From Streptomyces sp. NBC_01016 (GTDB lineage Bacteria > Actinomycetota > Actinomycetes > Streptomycetales > Streptomycetaceae): a stretch of 64,000 nt of DNA. The translations under genes and the position numbers were made by a program. Of this stretch, positions 48,929 to 58,505 are shown one piece after another. The stretch spans positions 5,332,001-5,396,000 of the forward strand of contig NZ_JAPEOQ010000001.1 of NCBI RefSeq assembly GCF_026341035.1. The letters are read 5' to 3'. How positions within the stretch are numbered: the stretch's first letter is position 1; each line of letters opens with the position of its first letter. The notes beneath the pieces are model-generated. The model was not told where the DNA came from. It saw only the letters and a list, made by a program, of their open reading frames with translations, and did no database searches.

Positions 48929-49942
48929 GTGGCGGGCAGGCCAAGGCTCAAGGACGTGGCGGAGTACGCGGGTGTCTCGCCCAAGACCGTCTCCAACGTG
49001 ATCAACGACTTCGAGCATGTGTCGGACCGGACCCGCGAGGCCGTCAAAGAGGCGATCGACGCGCTCGGCTACCGGGTCAACATCGCGGGCCGACAGCTGC
49101 GCCAGGGCCGCACCGGCATGATCACCCTGGCCGTGCCCGAGCTCGACGTCGCGTACTTCGCCGAACTGGCCGGGCTCGTGATGGCCGAGGCGGACCGGCG
49201 CGGCCGGACCGTCCTTCTGCACCGGACGAACGGCGTGCGCGAGCGTGAACTGGCCGCGCTGCACGGCTTCGACGCCCAGTTCACCGACGGCGTCATCCTC
49301 AGCCCGCTCGCGCTGCACCCGCGTGACCTGGCCACCCGCGACCGGGACCTCCCCGTGGTCCTGCTCGGCGAGCGGCCCGCCGAGGGCGGCACGGACCATG
49401 TCGCCATCGACAACGTGGCGGCGGCGCGCGAGGCAACCGCACACCTGCTGTCCCGGGGCCGTCGTCGTATCGCTGTCGTCGGCGGCAGGGCGCGTGGTCG
49501 GCAGGGCACGGACCGGCTGCGTACCGACGGCTATCGCAAGGCGCTGAAGGAGGCCGGGGTCCCCTTCGACAGCGACCTCGTGATCCCGGTGGACGCCTTC
49601 CAATGGCGGGACGGCGCGCGGGCCGCGACCGCCCTCCTCGACACGGATCCGCGCCCCGACGCCCTGCTCTGCCTCAACGACCACCTCGCTCTGGGCGCGC
49701 TGCGGGCCCTGCACGAGCGGCGGGTGAGCGTGCCGGGAAGCCTCGACGTGGTGGGCTTCGACGACATCGAGGCCTCGCGCTTCAGCGTGCCGAGCCTGAC
49801 GACGGTGGCCCCGGACAAGCAGGAGATCGCCCGGGCCGCGGTGGCACTCCTGCTCGACCGCATCGACGATCCGGGCGGGACCCCACCGCGGGATCATGTC
49901 GTCGGCCACGAGCTCATCGTGCGGGAGAGCACCGGGAGTTGA
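48929..49942 (+). CDS. LacI family transcriptional regulator
   Basis: A 337-residue LacI/GalR regulator. HTH and hinge: MAGRPRLKDVAEYAGVSPKT, with SNVINDFEHVSDRTREAV. The sensor domain runs from MITLAVPELDVAYFAELAGLV to VVGFDDIEASRFSVPSLTTV. GTG 48929 is nine bases after GGAAGGGG and is preferred to GTG 48920, which touches that site. Divergent from the GH43 enzyme, whose leader contains a perfect LacI-type palindrome, it probably controls that gene in response to an arabino-oligosaccharide or arabinose. Confidence 0.92.
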   Translation: MAGRPRLKDVAEYAGVSPKTVSNVINDFEHVSDRTREAVKEAIDALGYRVNIAGRQLRQGRTGMITLAVPELDVAYFAELAGLVMAEADRRGRTVLLHRTNGVRERELAALHGFDAQFTDGVILSPLALHPRDLATRDRDLPVVLLGERPAEGGTDHVAIDNVAAAREATAHLLSRGRRRIAVVGGRARGRQGTDRLRTDGYRKALKEAGVPFDSDLVIPVDAFQWRDGARAATALLDTDPRPDALLCLNDHLALGALRALHERRVSVPGSLDVVGFDDIEASRFSVPSLTTVAPDKQEIARAAVALLLDRIDDPGGTPPRDHVVGHELIVRESTGS

Positions 49943-49952
49943 GCGCCTCACG

Positions 49953-50837
49953 TCATCGCCCTGGAACCTCCTCAACCACCTCGTTCCAGGAGCCCTCCAG
50001 CAGGGCTCGGAAGCCGGCGGGCTCACGGCCGATCAGCTCGGTCAGCGTCGGGTCGACGGCGCTGAACTCGCCACCTCGCGCCGCCGCGAAGATGCTCAGC
50101 ATCAGGTCGGCCATCGGGGCGGGCACACCGTGCGCCACGGCCTGCTCGCGGAAGGTGTCGTCGGGGACGACGGTGCGGGTGAAGGGCCGCCCGGTGGCCC
50201 GGGTCGCGAGCTCGGCAACCGCATCGAAGTCGAGCGCCGCAGGACCGGTGAGCGGAGGGGTGGGCCCCTCGAAGCGGCCCTCGTCGGTGAGGATCGCGGC
50301 GGTGGCCTCGGCGAGGTCGTCGTGGCCGGTCCAGGCGACGGGGCCGTCCGCGGGCAGGGCTATGTCGCCGCTGTGGCGGGAGGGCTCCAGGAACTGCAGG
50401 GCGCTCGCGGCGTAGAAGCCGTTGCGCAGCGCGGTCCAGGGCAGGCCGGTGGCGCGCAGCAGGTCCTCGGTCCTCGCGTGGTCGCGGCACGGCTGGAAGT
50501 GCGAGTCGTGGGCGGCGCCCATCTGGCTGGTGTAGAGGATGCGGCCGACGCCGGCCTTCACGGCGGCGTCGATGCCGGTGCGGTGGCCCGCGACGCACTC
50601 CTCGCCGGTGCGGTCCAAGGAGACGAGGAGCAGCTGCTCGGCGTGCTCGAAGGCGTGCACGAGTGAGGCGGGGTCGTCGAAGCTGCCCTGCCGCACGCGG
50701 ACTCCGCGGTCGGCGAGGTCCTGAGCCTTCTGGGGGTCGCGGACGCTGACGCCGACACGCTCGGCGGGGACGCGCTCCAGCAGGCGTTCGACGACGCGAC
50801 GGCCGAGCTTTCCGGTGGCTCCGGTCACGATGATCAC
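49953..50837 (-). CDS. NmrA/QorB-like NAD(P)-binding oxidoreductase
   Basis: A 294-residue atypical SDR of the NmrA-like, SDR a5 type. The dinucleotide motif is IIVTGATGKLGRRVVERLL; LLLVSLDRTGEE, ILYTSQMGAAHDS and LPWTALRNGFYA are characteristic of NAD(P)H:quinone oxidoreductase 2-like proteins. ATG 50837. It is divergent from a TetR regulator, with paired inverted repeats in the gap, so it is probably induced by a chemical stress the regulator senses. Activity could be reductase or redox sensing. Confidence 0.9.
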   Translation of the reverse strand: MIIVTGATGKLGRRVVERLLERVPAERVGVSVRDPQKAQDLADRGVRVRQGSFDDPASLVHAFEHAEQLLLVSLDRTGEECVAGHRTGIDAAVKAGVGRILYTSQMGAAHDSHFQPCRDHARTEDLLRATGLPWTALRNGFYAASALQFLEPSRHSGDIALPADGPVAWTGHDDLAEATAAILTDEGRFEGPTPPLTGPAALDFDAVAELATRATGRPFTRTVVPDDTFREQAVAHGVPAPMADLMLSIFAAARGGEFSAVDPTLTELIGREPAGFRALLEGSWNEVVEEVPGR

Positions 50838-50856
50838 GGGGTTCTCCCTACCGTGT

Positions 50857-50890
50857 TTCCAGTGGAATCACTGTAACGGTAGCACTGGAA
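50857..50890. promoter_or_regulatory. Inverted repeat between NmrA-like gene and TetR gene
   Basis: Arms TTCCAGTG (50857-50864) and CACTGGAA (50883-50890), with AGTGGAATCACT nested inside the left part. A second palindrome GTATC-ATC-GATAC (50914-50926) touches the TetR start codon; TATCAT in it could be a -10 for a leaderless mRNA. Both fit autoregulation by the TetR protein. Confidence 0.65.
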
Positions 50891-50926
50891 CTAACGATGG
50901 AAGCAATATCTCGGTATCATCGATAC

Positions 50927-51655
50927 ATGCCTACCCGTGACACCGCAGACAGCCCCCGGAACCGCATCGTCGAAGCGGCCGTCGAGCTGCTGGAGAGCGG
51001 GGGGCCGGACGCGGTCAGCACCCGCGCGGTCGCCGCCGCTGCCGGGCTGCAGCCACCGGCGATCTACCGGCTCTTCGGCGACAAGGACGGACTCCTGGAG
51101 GCGGTCGCCGAGCACGGCTACGCGCAGTTCCTGGAGAGCAAGCGCGCCCGGCTCGACCCCGCGCCGCAGGATCCGGTGGAGGAGCTCCGCCGTGGCTGGG
51201 ACATGGTGGTGGAGTTCGGTGTCTCGCGCCCCGAGCTCTTCGCGGTGATGAACAGGGCCACCGGCCGCGAGGCGGACGTGGCACACCATGCGGGCCTGGA
51301 GATCCTTCATGGCCGGGTGCGCCGGCTCGCGGCGGCAGGCTGGTTGCGGGTCGACGAGGAGTTGGCGGCGCAGATCATCCAGGCCACCGGCCAGGGCGCC
51401 GTCATCGCCTGGCAGGCCACCCCGGCGGAACGCCGCGACCCGGCGCTGCTGACCGTGCTCCGCGAGTCCATGGTCGCCGCCATCACCCGGGCCGAACCCG
51501 CCTTCTCCGCCGCGGAGTCCGGCCCCGCCCCGGCGGCCCGGGCGCTGCGCGCCGCGCTGCCCGACAAGGTGGATGTCCTCAGCGAGGCCGAGCAGGGCCT
51601 GCTGCGGGAGTGGCTGACCCGCTTGGCGGCGGACGGTGGCGGGCCTCAGGCCTGA
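50927..51655 (+). CDS. TetR family transcriptional regulator
   Basis: A 242-residue TetR regulator: PRNRIVEAAVELLESGGPDA, then VSTRAVAAAAGLQPPAIYRLFGDKDGLLEAVAEHGY is the DNA-binding domain (about residues 10-60). The C-terminal domain is a longer ligand-binding type. ATG 50927 is chosen because the helix-turn-helix follows it; an ATG at 50897 gives ten extra residues with no similarity. It is divergent from the NmrA-like reductase and probably represses it. Confidence 0.92.
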   Translation: MPTRDTADSPRNRIVEAAVELLESGGPDAVSTRAVAAAAGLQPPAIYRLFGDKDGLLEAVAEHGYAQFLESKRARLDPAPQDPVEELRRGWDMVVEFGVSRPELFAVMNRATGREADVAHHAGLEILHGRVRRLAAAGWLRVDEELAAQIIQATGQGAVIAWQATPAERRDPALLTVLRESMVAAITRAEPAFSAAESGPAPAARALRAALPDKVDVLSEAEQGLLREWLTRLAADGGGPQA

Positions 51656-51904
51656 CCCTGCGTCAGTGGATCGTCGGCTGTTGGGGGGCGTGAGTCGGCC
51701 AGTGATGGGCATGTGAGCGCCTGGTGCAGTGTCTTGATCATCTGTGTCGATTCGCGTAAGAACGAGTTCGACTTGATGTCTCCGAACTGTCGGTCGGCGG
51801 TGACGTAATGAGTGCTGCTCTGCCCGTGCTCCTTGCACAACAAGCCTCTGGGCACAACAGCCTCTGACGCGTCATCACTGAAGAAACAGGAGAACCCCCC
51901 ACAC
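51656..51904. other. Intergenic region with an unassigned coding-like stretch
   Basis: 249 bases before the phospholipase gene. On the minus strand an open frame includes HYVTADRQFGDIKSNSFLRE and then TQMIKTLHQALTCP before ending at 51646. It has a protein-like composition and could be the tail of a lost gene, but I do not recognise it and it has no credible start. No Pho box was seen. Confidence 0.35.
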
Positions 51905-53959
51905 ATGACCGAACTCAACCGGCGTCGCTTCCTGCAGATCGCCGGAGCCACCGCCGCTCTCACGGCGCTCAACGGCTCCATCGACCGCGCCGCCGCCATC
52001 CCCGCCGCCCGCCGCAGCGGCACCGTCCAGGACGTCGAGCACATCGTGGTGCTCATGCAGGAGAACCGGTCCTTCGACCACTACTTCGGCACCCTGAAGG
52101 GCGTCCGCGGATTCGGTGACCCGCGCCCGGTCACTCTGCCGAGCGGCAAGCCGGTCTGGCACCAGTCCAGTGGCGGCAAGGAGACCCTGCCGTACCACCC
52201 GGACGCGGACGACCTCGGCATGCAGTTCATCGCCGGGCTCGACCACGACTGGGCCGGTGGCCACAGCGCCTTCGCCAACGGCAGGTACGACAACTGGATC
52301 GCCGCCAAGAGCACCGGAACGATGGCGTACCTGACCCGGGAGGACATCCCCTTCCACCACGCGCTCGCCGACCGGTTCACGGTCTGCGACGACTACCACT
52401 CCTCGTTCATGGGCGCGACCGACCCCAACCGCTACTACATGCTGAGCGGGTATGTCGGCAACGACGGCACGGGCGGCGGCCCCGTCCTCGGCAACGAGGA
52501 GGCGGGCTACGGCTGGACGACGTACGCCGAGCGTCTGGAGAAGGCCGGTGTCTCCTGGAAGGTCTACCAGGACATCGGCGACGGCCTCGACGCCGACGGC
52601 GGCTGGGGCTGGATAGACGACGCCTACCGGGGCAACTACGGGGACAACTCGCTCCTCTACTTCAACAACTTCCGCAACGCCAAGCCCGGCGACCCGCTCT
52701 ACGACAAGGCGCGCACCGGCACGAACGCCAAGGCGGGGGACGGCTACTTCGACCTCCTCAAGGCCGACGTGAAGGCCGGCAAGCTGCCGCAGATCTCCTG
52801 GATCGCCGCGCCCGAAGCGTTCTGCGAGCACCCCAACTGGCCCGCGAACTACGGCGCCTGGTACATCTCCCAGGTCATCGACGCCCTCACCTCGAACCCC
52901 GAAGTGTGGAGCAAGACCGCCCTGTTCGTCACGTACGACGAGAACGACGGCTACTTCGACCACGTCGTGCCGCCCTACCCGCCGGCGTCCGCGGACCAGG
53001 GCCTGTCCACCGTCGACACCGAGCTCGACTACTACCCCGGTGGAACGCGTGCCGCCGGCCCCTACGGTCTTGGCCAGCGCGTCCCCATGGTCGTCGTGTC
53101 GCCCTGGTCCACCGGCGGCTACGTGTGCTCGGAGACCTTCGACCACACCTCGATCCTGCGGTTCATGGAGCGGCGGTTCGGGGTGCAGGAGACCAACATC
53201 TCGCCCTGGCGCCGAGCCATCTGCGGCGACCTCACCTCGGCCTTCGACTTCTCCATGAAGGTGACCGACCCGGCCGAGCTGCCCGACACCACCGGCTACA
53301 CCCCGCCGGACCGCGACCGCCACCCCAGCTACGTACCGAAGCCGCCCGCACAGGGCGCGTTGCCCCGTCAGGAGGCCGGCTCGCGCCCCAGCCGCCCGCT
53401 CGCCTACGCCCCGTACGTCGACGGCGCGGCCGACATCGCGACCGGCAAGTACCGGCTCACCCTCAGCGGCGGCGACCGGTCCGGTGCCGCCTTCCAGGTG
53501 CGCTCGCTCAGCCGCGGCGACGGCCCCTGGACGTACACGGCCGAGGCCGGGAAGTCGATCGCGGACAGCTGGAACTCGACCTACTCCGAGGGCCGTTACG
53601 ACCTCACCGCGCACGGCCCGAACGGCTTCCTGCGCGCCTTCCAGGGTGACAACAAGACCGCGGGCCCCGAGGTGACCGCGCGCCACGACGCGGGCACGGG
53701 CAACCTCGACCTCACCCTGACGAACCCGACGTCCGCGGCCGTCCGACTCACCGTCACCAACGCGTACGGCGGCGGCGTGCAGACGCACACCGTGCCCGCC
53801 GGTGGCACGGTCCGGCAGACCGTCGACCTGAAGAGCACCCGGCGCTGGTACGACCTGACGGTGCGCGCCGAGGGTGTCACCGGCTGGCTGCGCCGTCTGG
53901 CCGGGCACGTGGAGAACGGCACGCCGGCGGTGAGTGACCCGGGTATCGCGACCGTCTGA
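51905..53959 (+). CDS. Tat-exported phospholipase C (phosphocholine-specific type)
   Basis: A 684-residue secreted phospholipase C. The Tat signal is NRRRFLQIAGATAALTALNG. The phosphoesterase domain (about 40-430) shows VEHIVVLMQENRSFDHYFGTL, HHALADRFTVCDDYHSSFMGATDPNR, SWIAAPEAFCEHPNWP and FVTYDENDGYFDHVVPP. Two repeated C-terminal domains (DUF756 type, from about 500 and 610) follow. ATG 51905 after CAGGAGAAC; upstream frames lack a signal. It should cleave phosphatidylcholine or sphingomyelin to release phosphocholine, a source of phosphate and carbon. It stands alone with no visible regulator. Confidence 0.94.
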   Translation: MTELNRRRFLQIAGATAALTALNGSIDRAAAIPAARRSGTVQDVEHIVVLMQENRSFDHYFGTLKGVRGFGDPRPVTLPSGKPVWHQSSGGKETLPYHPDADDLGMQFIAGLDHDWAGGHSAFANGRYDNWIAAKSTGTMAYLTREDIPFHHALADRFTVCDDYHSSFMGATDPNRYYMLSGYVGNDGTGGGPVLGNEEAGYGWTTYAERLEKAGVSWKVYQDIGDGLDADGGWGWIDDAYRGNYGDNSLLYFNNFRNAKPGDPLYDKARTGTNAKAGDGYFDLLKADVKAGKLPQISWIAAPEAFCEHPNWPANYGAWYISQVIDALTSNPEVWSKTALFVTYDENDGYFDHVVPPYPPASADQGLSTVDTELDYYPGGTRAAGPYGLGQRVPMVVVSPWSTGGYVCSETFDHTSILRFMERRFGVQETNISPWRRAICGDLTSAFDFSMKVTDPAELPDTTGYTPPDRDRHPSYVPKPPAQGALPRQEAGSRPSRPLAYAPYVDGAADIATGKYRLTLSGGDRSGAAFQVRSLSRGDGPWTYTAEAGKSIADSWNSTYSEGRYDLTAHGPNGFLRAFQGDNKTAGPEVTARHDAGTGNLDLTLTNPTSAAVRLTVTNAYGGGVQTHTVPAGGTVRQTVDLKSTRRWYDLTVRAEGVTGWLRRLAGHVENGTPAVSDPGIATV

Positions 53960-54091
53960 GCGGTGGACGGCGGTGGACGGCGGCCAACCGGGGTGGCAAC
54001 CGCCCCTTGTCCGGTCGAGCCGATCTTCGTAGGGTCGGCTCGCCGGCGCCGCCGTCCCCGTGCGGTCCGCTGTCCAACGATGGAGCAGAAC

Positions 54092-54856
54092 ATGATCCCC
54101 TCTCAGCAGACCGCGGGTTCGGACGGGTCGGGCGCCGTGAGGCGGGTCGGGGCCCGGGAGGTGATCGCGCTTCCGGGCACCTTCTGCTCACCGTTGATCT
54201 TCGAACGGCTGGCTGAGCTGCTCGACGAGCGCTTCGAGATGCACGCCCTGTCGTGGATGACCGACGCGCCCTCGCACCGCATCGAGGAAGTGGCGGAGTG
54301 GGTCGCCGGATCGATCTGCCACGCAGGGCAGGATCCCGTCCTTCTCGTCGGGCACTCCACCGGCGGCGCCATCGCGCTGCAACTCGCCCTGACCCGGCCC
54401 GATCTGGTCGGCGCACTGATGCTGATCAACACGGGGCCGAACATGCACCACCACGGTGATGTCACGTCCTTGATCGCCTCGATGCGGAGGGACGGGACCG
54501 CGGACGTCGTACGGGCGGTCATGGACCGCTCGTTCCACCGGAGGCCGTCGCCCGAGGTGCGCGAGCGCTTGCTCGAGTACGGGCACGGTGTCCCGGTCCA
54601 AGCGGCGCTCGACGCGCTGAGCAGCCAGCACGCCACCGACTTCGCCCCGCGGATGGGGCAGTTGCGGATGCCGGTGTCGGTTGTGCACGGGCGCTTCGAC
54701 GCCGTACGGACCGTCGACGACGCGGAGGCGATGACCGCGGCCGTGCCCGGGGCCCGGTTGTCGCTCGTGGACGCCGGCCACAGCCCGATGTACGAGACTC
54801 CGGAGCTGGTGGCGCAGGCGCTTGGTGACTTGCACGAACGCCATAAGGGCACCTGA
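54092..54856 (+). CDS. Alpha/beta hydrolase
   Basis: A 254-residue alpha/beta-fold hydrolase. Visible: VIALPGTFCSPLIFERLAEL, the nucleophile serine in LLVGHSTGGAIALQLAL, the acid in VHGRFDAVRTV and the histidine in VDAGHSPMYETPE. ATG 54092 has GGAG six to seven bases before it; ATG 54080 is an alternative. It resembles carboxylesterases and MhpC-like enzymes without a clear substrate. It is about 85 bases ahead of the GntP-type transporter gene on the same strand, but that gene has its own spacing and probably its own promoter. Confidence 0.87.
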   Translation: MIPSQQTAGSDGSGAVRRVGAREVIALPGTFCSPLIFERLAELLDERFEMHALSWMTDAPSHRIEEVAEWVAGSICHAGQDPVLLVGHSTGGAIALQLALTRPDLVGALMLINTGPNMHHHGDVTSLIASMRRDGTADVVRAVMDRSFHRRPSPEVRERLLEYGHGVPVQAALDALSSQHATDFAPRMGQLRMPVSVVHGRFDAVRTVDDAEAMTAAVPGARLSLVDAGHSPMYETPELVAQALGDLHERHKGT

Positions 54857-54942
54857 TACCCCCATCGCGGATTCCTGCCTTCCGCCACCGTGATCACCGT
54901 GTTTCCCTCACATGTACTCACGACGTGGTGAGAGGAACCCCC

Positions 54943-56343
54943 GTGACAGCTCTGCATACCGCGATAGCCATCCTCGTGGTTGTCCTACTGATTCTGGTGC
55001 CGAAAGTGGAACCGGTGATCGCCCTGGTCATCGGCTCGCTCTATCTCGGCATCGCGACCGGCCTCGGCTTCGAGGGCACCATCAACACGATCGTCGACGG
55101 CTTCGGCGACATCATGGCCGAGGTGGGGCTGCTGATCGGCTTCGGCGTGCTGCTCGGTTCACTGCTGAACTCCATGGGGGCGCTGCAGAAACTGGTCGAG
55201 AAGCTGATGCGCGTCCTCGGCCCGGGAAAGCTTCCCTACGCGCTCGCCGGAGCCCTCAGCGCCGTCTTCCCGTCGATCTACGTGGACGTCCAACTCGTCC
55301 TCGCCGCCCCGCTGGCCAAGTCCGCCGCGCCGCGCATGGGACGCTACGGCCTGCCCATGATGGGTGGCGCACTGAGCGCGGGAATCCTGGTCGGCTACGT
55401 GTTCGTGGTGCCGGGCCTCGGCACCTTGGCGGTCGCCGGACTGCTGCATGTGCCGCTCAGTACGATGCTGGTGTACGGCTTCGTCCTCGGCCCGCTCGCG
55501 GCGCTGCTGACCACGTTCCTCTACGGTCGGCTGCTGCGCCTCGGCCTGTGGAACGCGGACACCGACGAAGTGCCGGACAACGAGGACGTGCCCGACAACG
55601 AGGGCGCGCGGGACGAACCGGCCGATGTCACCGCCACCGCCACCGCGGCCGCGCCCGAGGACGAACACCCCGGCGCCCGCCGCCCGTTGCCGCCGCTGTA
55701 CCTCTCGTTGCTGCCGATCGTCGTCCCGCTGCTGCTCATCGCCACCGGCGCCATCGCCGACGCCGCGGGCGTGGAGTCGGATCTGCTCGCCTTCCTCGGC
55801 AACCCGGCGTTCGCGCTGTTCGCAGGCCTGGTCGGTGCGTACACCTTGGCGAAGCGGGTGCTCACCAACGAGCGGGTGGACCAGGCGGTGACCGAGGGCT
55901 TCCACAGCACCGGGCAGATCCTGCTCGTCACTGGCGTGGGCGGATCGCTCGGTGCCGTCATCGGCAAGACCGGCCTCGACAAGGTGCTCTCCGGGATCTT
56001 CTCCGCCGACGCGGGCATGTCCACCGTGGTGACGATCCTGCTCGTGTGGCTGGTCGCGGCGCTGCTGCACCTGGCCATCGGCTCCATCGGTGTCGCCGCC
56101 ATCGCGGCCGCCGGGATCATCGCCCCGATCATGGGCGACCTCGCCGTGCCGCCCGCGGTGCTGGCGCTGGCGATCGGTTCGGGCTCGCTCTTCGCCCTCC
56201 AGGTCAACAGCAACTTCTTCTGGATGTTCCAACCGCTCCTCGGAGTGACCACCCGAGGCGCGCTCAAAGCGCTCACCTTCGTGACCGCGATGGCATCGGT
56301 CGTCTCGCTGGTACTGGTCATCGCCGTGAGCTTCGTGGTGTGA
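54943..56343 (+). CDS. GntP-family transporter (gluconate/organic-acid type)
   Basis: A 466-residue, multi-helix carrier of the GntP family, which takes up gluconate and other hydroxy-acids with protons. Typical are KVEPVIALVIGSLYLGIATG, the helix-turn segment GFGDIMAEVGLLIGFGVLLG, FPSIYVDVQLVLAAPLAKSA, and near the end GSGSLFALQVNSNFFWMFQP. A charged cytoplasmic loop (about 205-245, DNEDVPDNEGARDEPADV) interrupts the two halves. GTG 54943 after AGAGGA. It heads an operon with a CoA-transferase and a CitE-like lyase, so its substrate is probably a C4-C6 hydroxy-acid such as citramalate or a malate derivative. Confidence 0.9.
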   Translation: MTALHTAIAILVVVLLILVPKVEPVIALVIGSLYLGIATGLGFEGTINTIVDGFGDIMAEVGLLIGFGVLLGSLLNSMGALQKLVEKLMRVLGPGKLPYALAGALSAVFPSIYVDVQLVLAAPLAKSAAPRMGRYGLPMMGGALSAGILVGYVFVVPGLGTLAVAGLLHVPLSTMLVYGFVLGPLAALLTTFLYGRLLRLGLWNADTDEVPDNEDVPDNEGARDEPADVTATATAAAPEDEHPGARRPLPPLYLSLLPIVVPLLLIATGAIADAAGVESDLLAFLGNPAFALFAGLVGAYTLAKRVLTNERVDQAVTEGFHSTGQILLVTGVGGSLGAVIGKTGLDKVLSGIFSADAGMSTVVTILLVWLVAALLHLAIGSIGVAAIAAAGIIAPIMGDLAVPPAVLALAIGSGSLFALQVNSNFFWMFQPLLGVTTRGALKALTFVTAMASVVSLVLVIAVSFVV

Positions 56344-56420
56344 GACCGCTGCCCCGACCCGGCAGCAAGCCCGAGAGAAGCCGGCAGCAACCCCAAGAGA
56401 ACCCCAAGAGAAAGACGCAC

Positions 56421-57596
56421 ATGCAACCCCTCCGCGACATCACCGTCGTCTCGCTCGAGCAGGCCATCGCCGCTCCGTACGCCACCCGACAGCTCGCCGA
56501 CCTCGGCGCCCGCGTGATCAAGGTGGAGCGTCCCGGCACCGGCGACTTCGCCCGCGCCTACGACACCCGTGTGCGCGGACTCAGCTCCCACTTCGTGTGG
56601 GTCAACCGCAACAAGGAGTCGCTCACCCTCGACATCAAGGACCCCCGGGGGATGGACGCCCTGCGCCGACTCCTCGCCGACGCCGACGTCTTCGTGCAGA
56701 ACCTGGCGCCCGGCGCGGCCGAGCGGGCCGGTCTCGGCTGGGCCGAACTGCACGCCGCCCACCCGGAGTTGATCGTCTGCGACATCTCCGGCTACGGCAC
56801 TCCCGGCCCGTACGCCACGGCGAAGGCGTACGACCTGATGGTGCAGAGCGAATCCGGGCTGCTGTCGGTGACCGGTACCGCCGAGGAGATGGCGAAGGTC
56901 GGCATTTCCGTGTCCGACATCGCCGCCGGGATGTACGCCTACAGCGCGATCCTCGCCGCCCTGTTGGAGCGGGGCCGCACCGGCGAGGGTGTCCATGTCG
57001 ATGTATCGATGCTGGAGGCCACGGTGGAGTGGCTGGGCTTCCCTCTGTACTACGCGTACGACGGCGCCGAGCCGCCGCCGCGCGCGGGTGCGGCGCACGC
57101 GACGATCTATCCGTACGGTCCCTTCACCGCGGGGGACGGCAAGGTCGTCATGATGTGCATCCAGAACGAGCGCGAGTGGGCGGCCTTTTGCGAGCGCTTC
57201 CTGCTGCGCCCGGAGCTGACGACGCACCCGGACTACGCAGGCAACGCCGCCCGCAACGCACACCGCGAGGCGCTGGGCGCGATCATCGCGGCGCGGTTCG
57301 CTGAGCTCACCGCCGCCGAGGCCGTCGAGCTGCTGGCCGCCGTCCCGGTGGCACACGCCCGGGTCAACTCGCTGGCCGAGGTGTGGGAGCACCCGCAGCT
57401 GACCGCCCGCGGCCGCTGGCACCAGGTGGAGACCCCGGCAGGACCGATCCCCGCGCTGGCCCCGCCGGGACTGGTCGACGACACCCCACGCATGGACCCG
57501 GTGCCCGGCATCGGCGAGCACACCCGGGCCATCCTCGCCGAGGCGGGCCTGACGGACGCCGAGATCGACGAACTCACCAGCCGGGGTGCCGCATGA
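56421..57596 (+). CDS. Class III CoA-transferase (CaiB/BaiF family)
   Basis: A 391-residue family III CoA-transferase, moving CoA from a donor such as succinyl-CoA to an organic acid. It begins LRDITVVSLEQAIAAPYATR, with the family's ADLGARVIKVERPGTGDFAR, then NRNKESLTLDIKDPRG, the catalytic-type aspartate in AKAYDLMVQSESGLLSVTG, and VGISVSDIAAGMYAYSAIL. ATG 56421 lies 78 bases after the transporter. Its TGA overlaps the start of the lyase gene (ATGA), so acid activation and CoA-ester cleavage are coupled. Succinyl-CoA:citramalate-type transferases are the best functional parallel. Confidence 0.93.
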   Translation: MQPLRDITVVSLEQAIAAPYATRQLADLGARVIKVERPGTGDFARAYDTRVRGLSSHFVWVNRNKESLTLDIKDPRGMDALRRLLADADVFVQNLAPGAAERAGLGWAELHAAHPELIVCDISGYGTPGPYATAKAYDLMVQSESGLLSVTGTAEEMAKVGISVSDIAAGMYAYSAILAALLERGRTGEGVHVDVSMLEATVEWLGFPLYYAYDGAEPPPRAGAAHATIYPYGPFTAGDGKVVMMCIQNEREWAAFCERFLLRPELTTHPDYAGNAARNAHREALGAIIAARFAELTAAEAVELLAAVPVAHARVNSLAEVWEHPQLTARGRWHQVETPAGPIPALAPPGLVDDTPRMDPVPGIGEHTRAILAEAGLTDAEIDELTSRGAA

Positions 57597-58441
57597 CCGC
57601 CGACTCGGTGAACCCACTGAAAGCGGCGGTGAGTTGGCTGTTCGTGCCGGCCTCCCGCCCCGACCGGTTCGCGAAGGCGGCCGCCAGCGGCGCCGACGCC
57701 GTCATCATCGACCTGGAGGACGCCGTCGCCGCGGACGACAAGGCGACCGCCCGTGACCACTTGCGCGCAGCCTGGCCTCGGGACGCCGACGTGCCGGTGG
57801 CGGTACGGGTCAACGGCCCCCGAACCGCCGAGTTCGCGGACGACCTCGCCGCCTGCCGGACCCTGTCGCCCGCGGCCGTCGTGCTGCCCAAGACCGAGTC
57901 GGCGGCACAGGTGCGTGAAGCGTCCGAAGCGAGCGGCTGCCGCGTACTCCCATTGATCGAGACCGCGCGAGGACTGGTCAACCTCGACGGCATCACCGCC
58001 GAACCCGCCTCCGTGAGGCTGCTCTTCGGCAGCATCGACCTCGCCCTCGACCTGGGCGTGTCCGACGACCGGGCGCTGGACACGGCCCGAGCCGACCTCG
58101 TCCGCTGGTCGACGGCGAACGGACGGCCCGCACCTGTGGACGGAGTGACCACGGCCGTCCGCGATGCGGATGCCGTCACCCGGGCGGCCGCCCGCGCCCG
58201 CGCCTGGGGCTTCGGCGGAAAACTCTGCATCCACCCTGCGCAACTCCCGCACGTGCGCACGGCCTTCGCGCCCACCGAGGACGAGCTGAAGTGGGCCCGG
58301 CGAGTGCTCGCCACAGGCCACGACGCGGGCCACGACGCGGCGACGACCGTGGACGGTGAGATGATCGACCGGCCTGTCGTCGAACGAGCCCGCCGCATCC
58401 TCCACCAGGTCGAGCCCGCCGCACGGCACGCAACGTCATAG
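57593..58441 (+). CDS. HpcH/HpaI-type CoA-ester lyase (CitE-like)
   Basis: A 282-residue (beta/alpha)8 lyase of the CitE/malyl-CoA/citramalyl-CoA lyase family. Typical: SWLFVPASRPDRFAKAAASG, VIIDLEDAVAADDKATAR (metal-binding Glu/Asp), VRVNGPRT (substrate Arg), LPLIETARGL (metal Glu), LLFGSIDLALDLG and GGKLCIHPAQLP. It overlaps the CoA-transferase gene by 4 bases. Predicted reaction: cleavage of a hydroxyacyl-CoA, for example citramalyl-CoA to acetyl-CoA and pyruvate or malyl-CoA to acetyl-CoA and glyoxylate. No hydratase is present, so the imported acid already carries the hydroxyl. Confidence 0.92.
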   Translation: MTADSVNPLKAAVSWLFVPASRPDRFAKAAASGADAVIIDLEDAVAADDKATARDHLRAAWPRDADVPVAVRVNGPRTAEFADDLAACRTLSPAAVVLPKTESAAQVREASEASGCRVLPLIETARGLVNLDGITAEPASVRLLFGSIDLALDLGVSDDRALDTARADLVRWSTANGRPAPVDGVTTAVRDADAVTRAAARARAWGFGGKLCIHPAQLPHVRTAFAPTEDELKWARRVLATGHDAGHDAATTVDGEMIDRPVVERARRILHQVEPAARHATS

Positions 58442-58505
58442 GCCAGCACCCCAGAGCGGGAACCCGAGCGGGAATCAGAGCAGGAAGGCGGCTGCGAACT
58501 CCACC

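Noticed and set aside
51646..52056. Minus-strand frame before the phospholipase gene as a transposase tail
   Set aside because: Composition looks coding, but no transposase motif or inverted repeat is seen, and part of it is the shadow of the phospholipase signal region.
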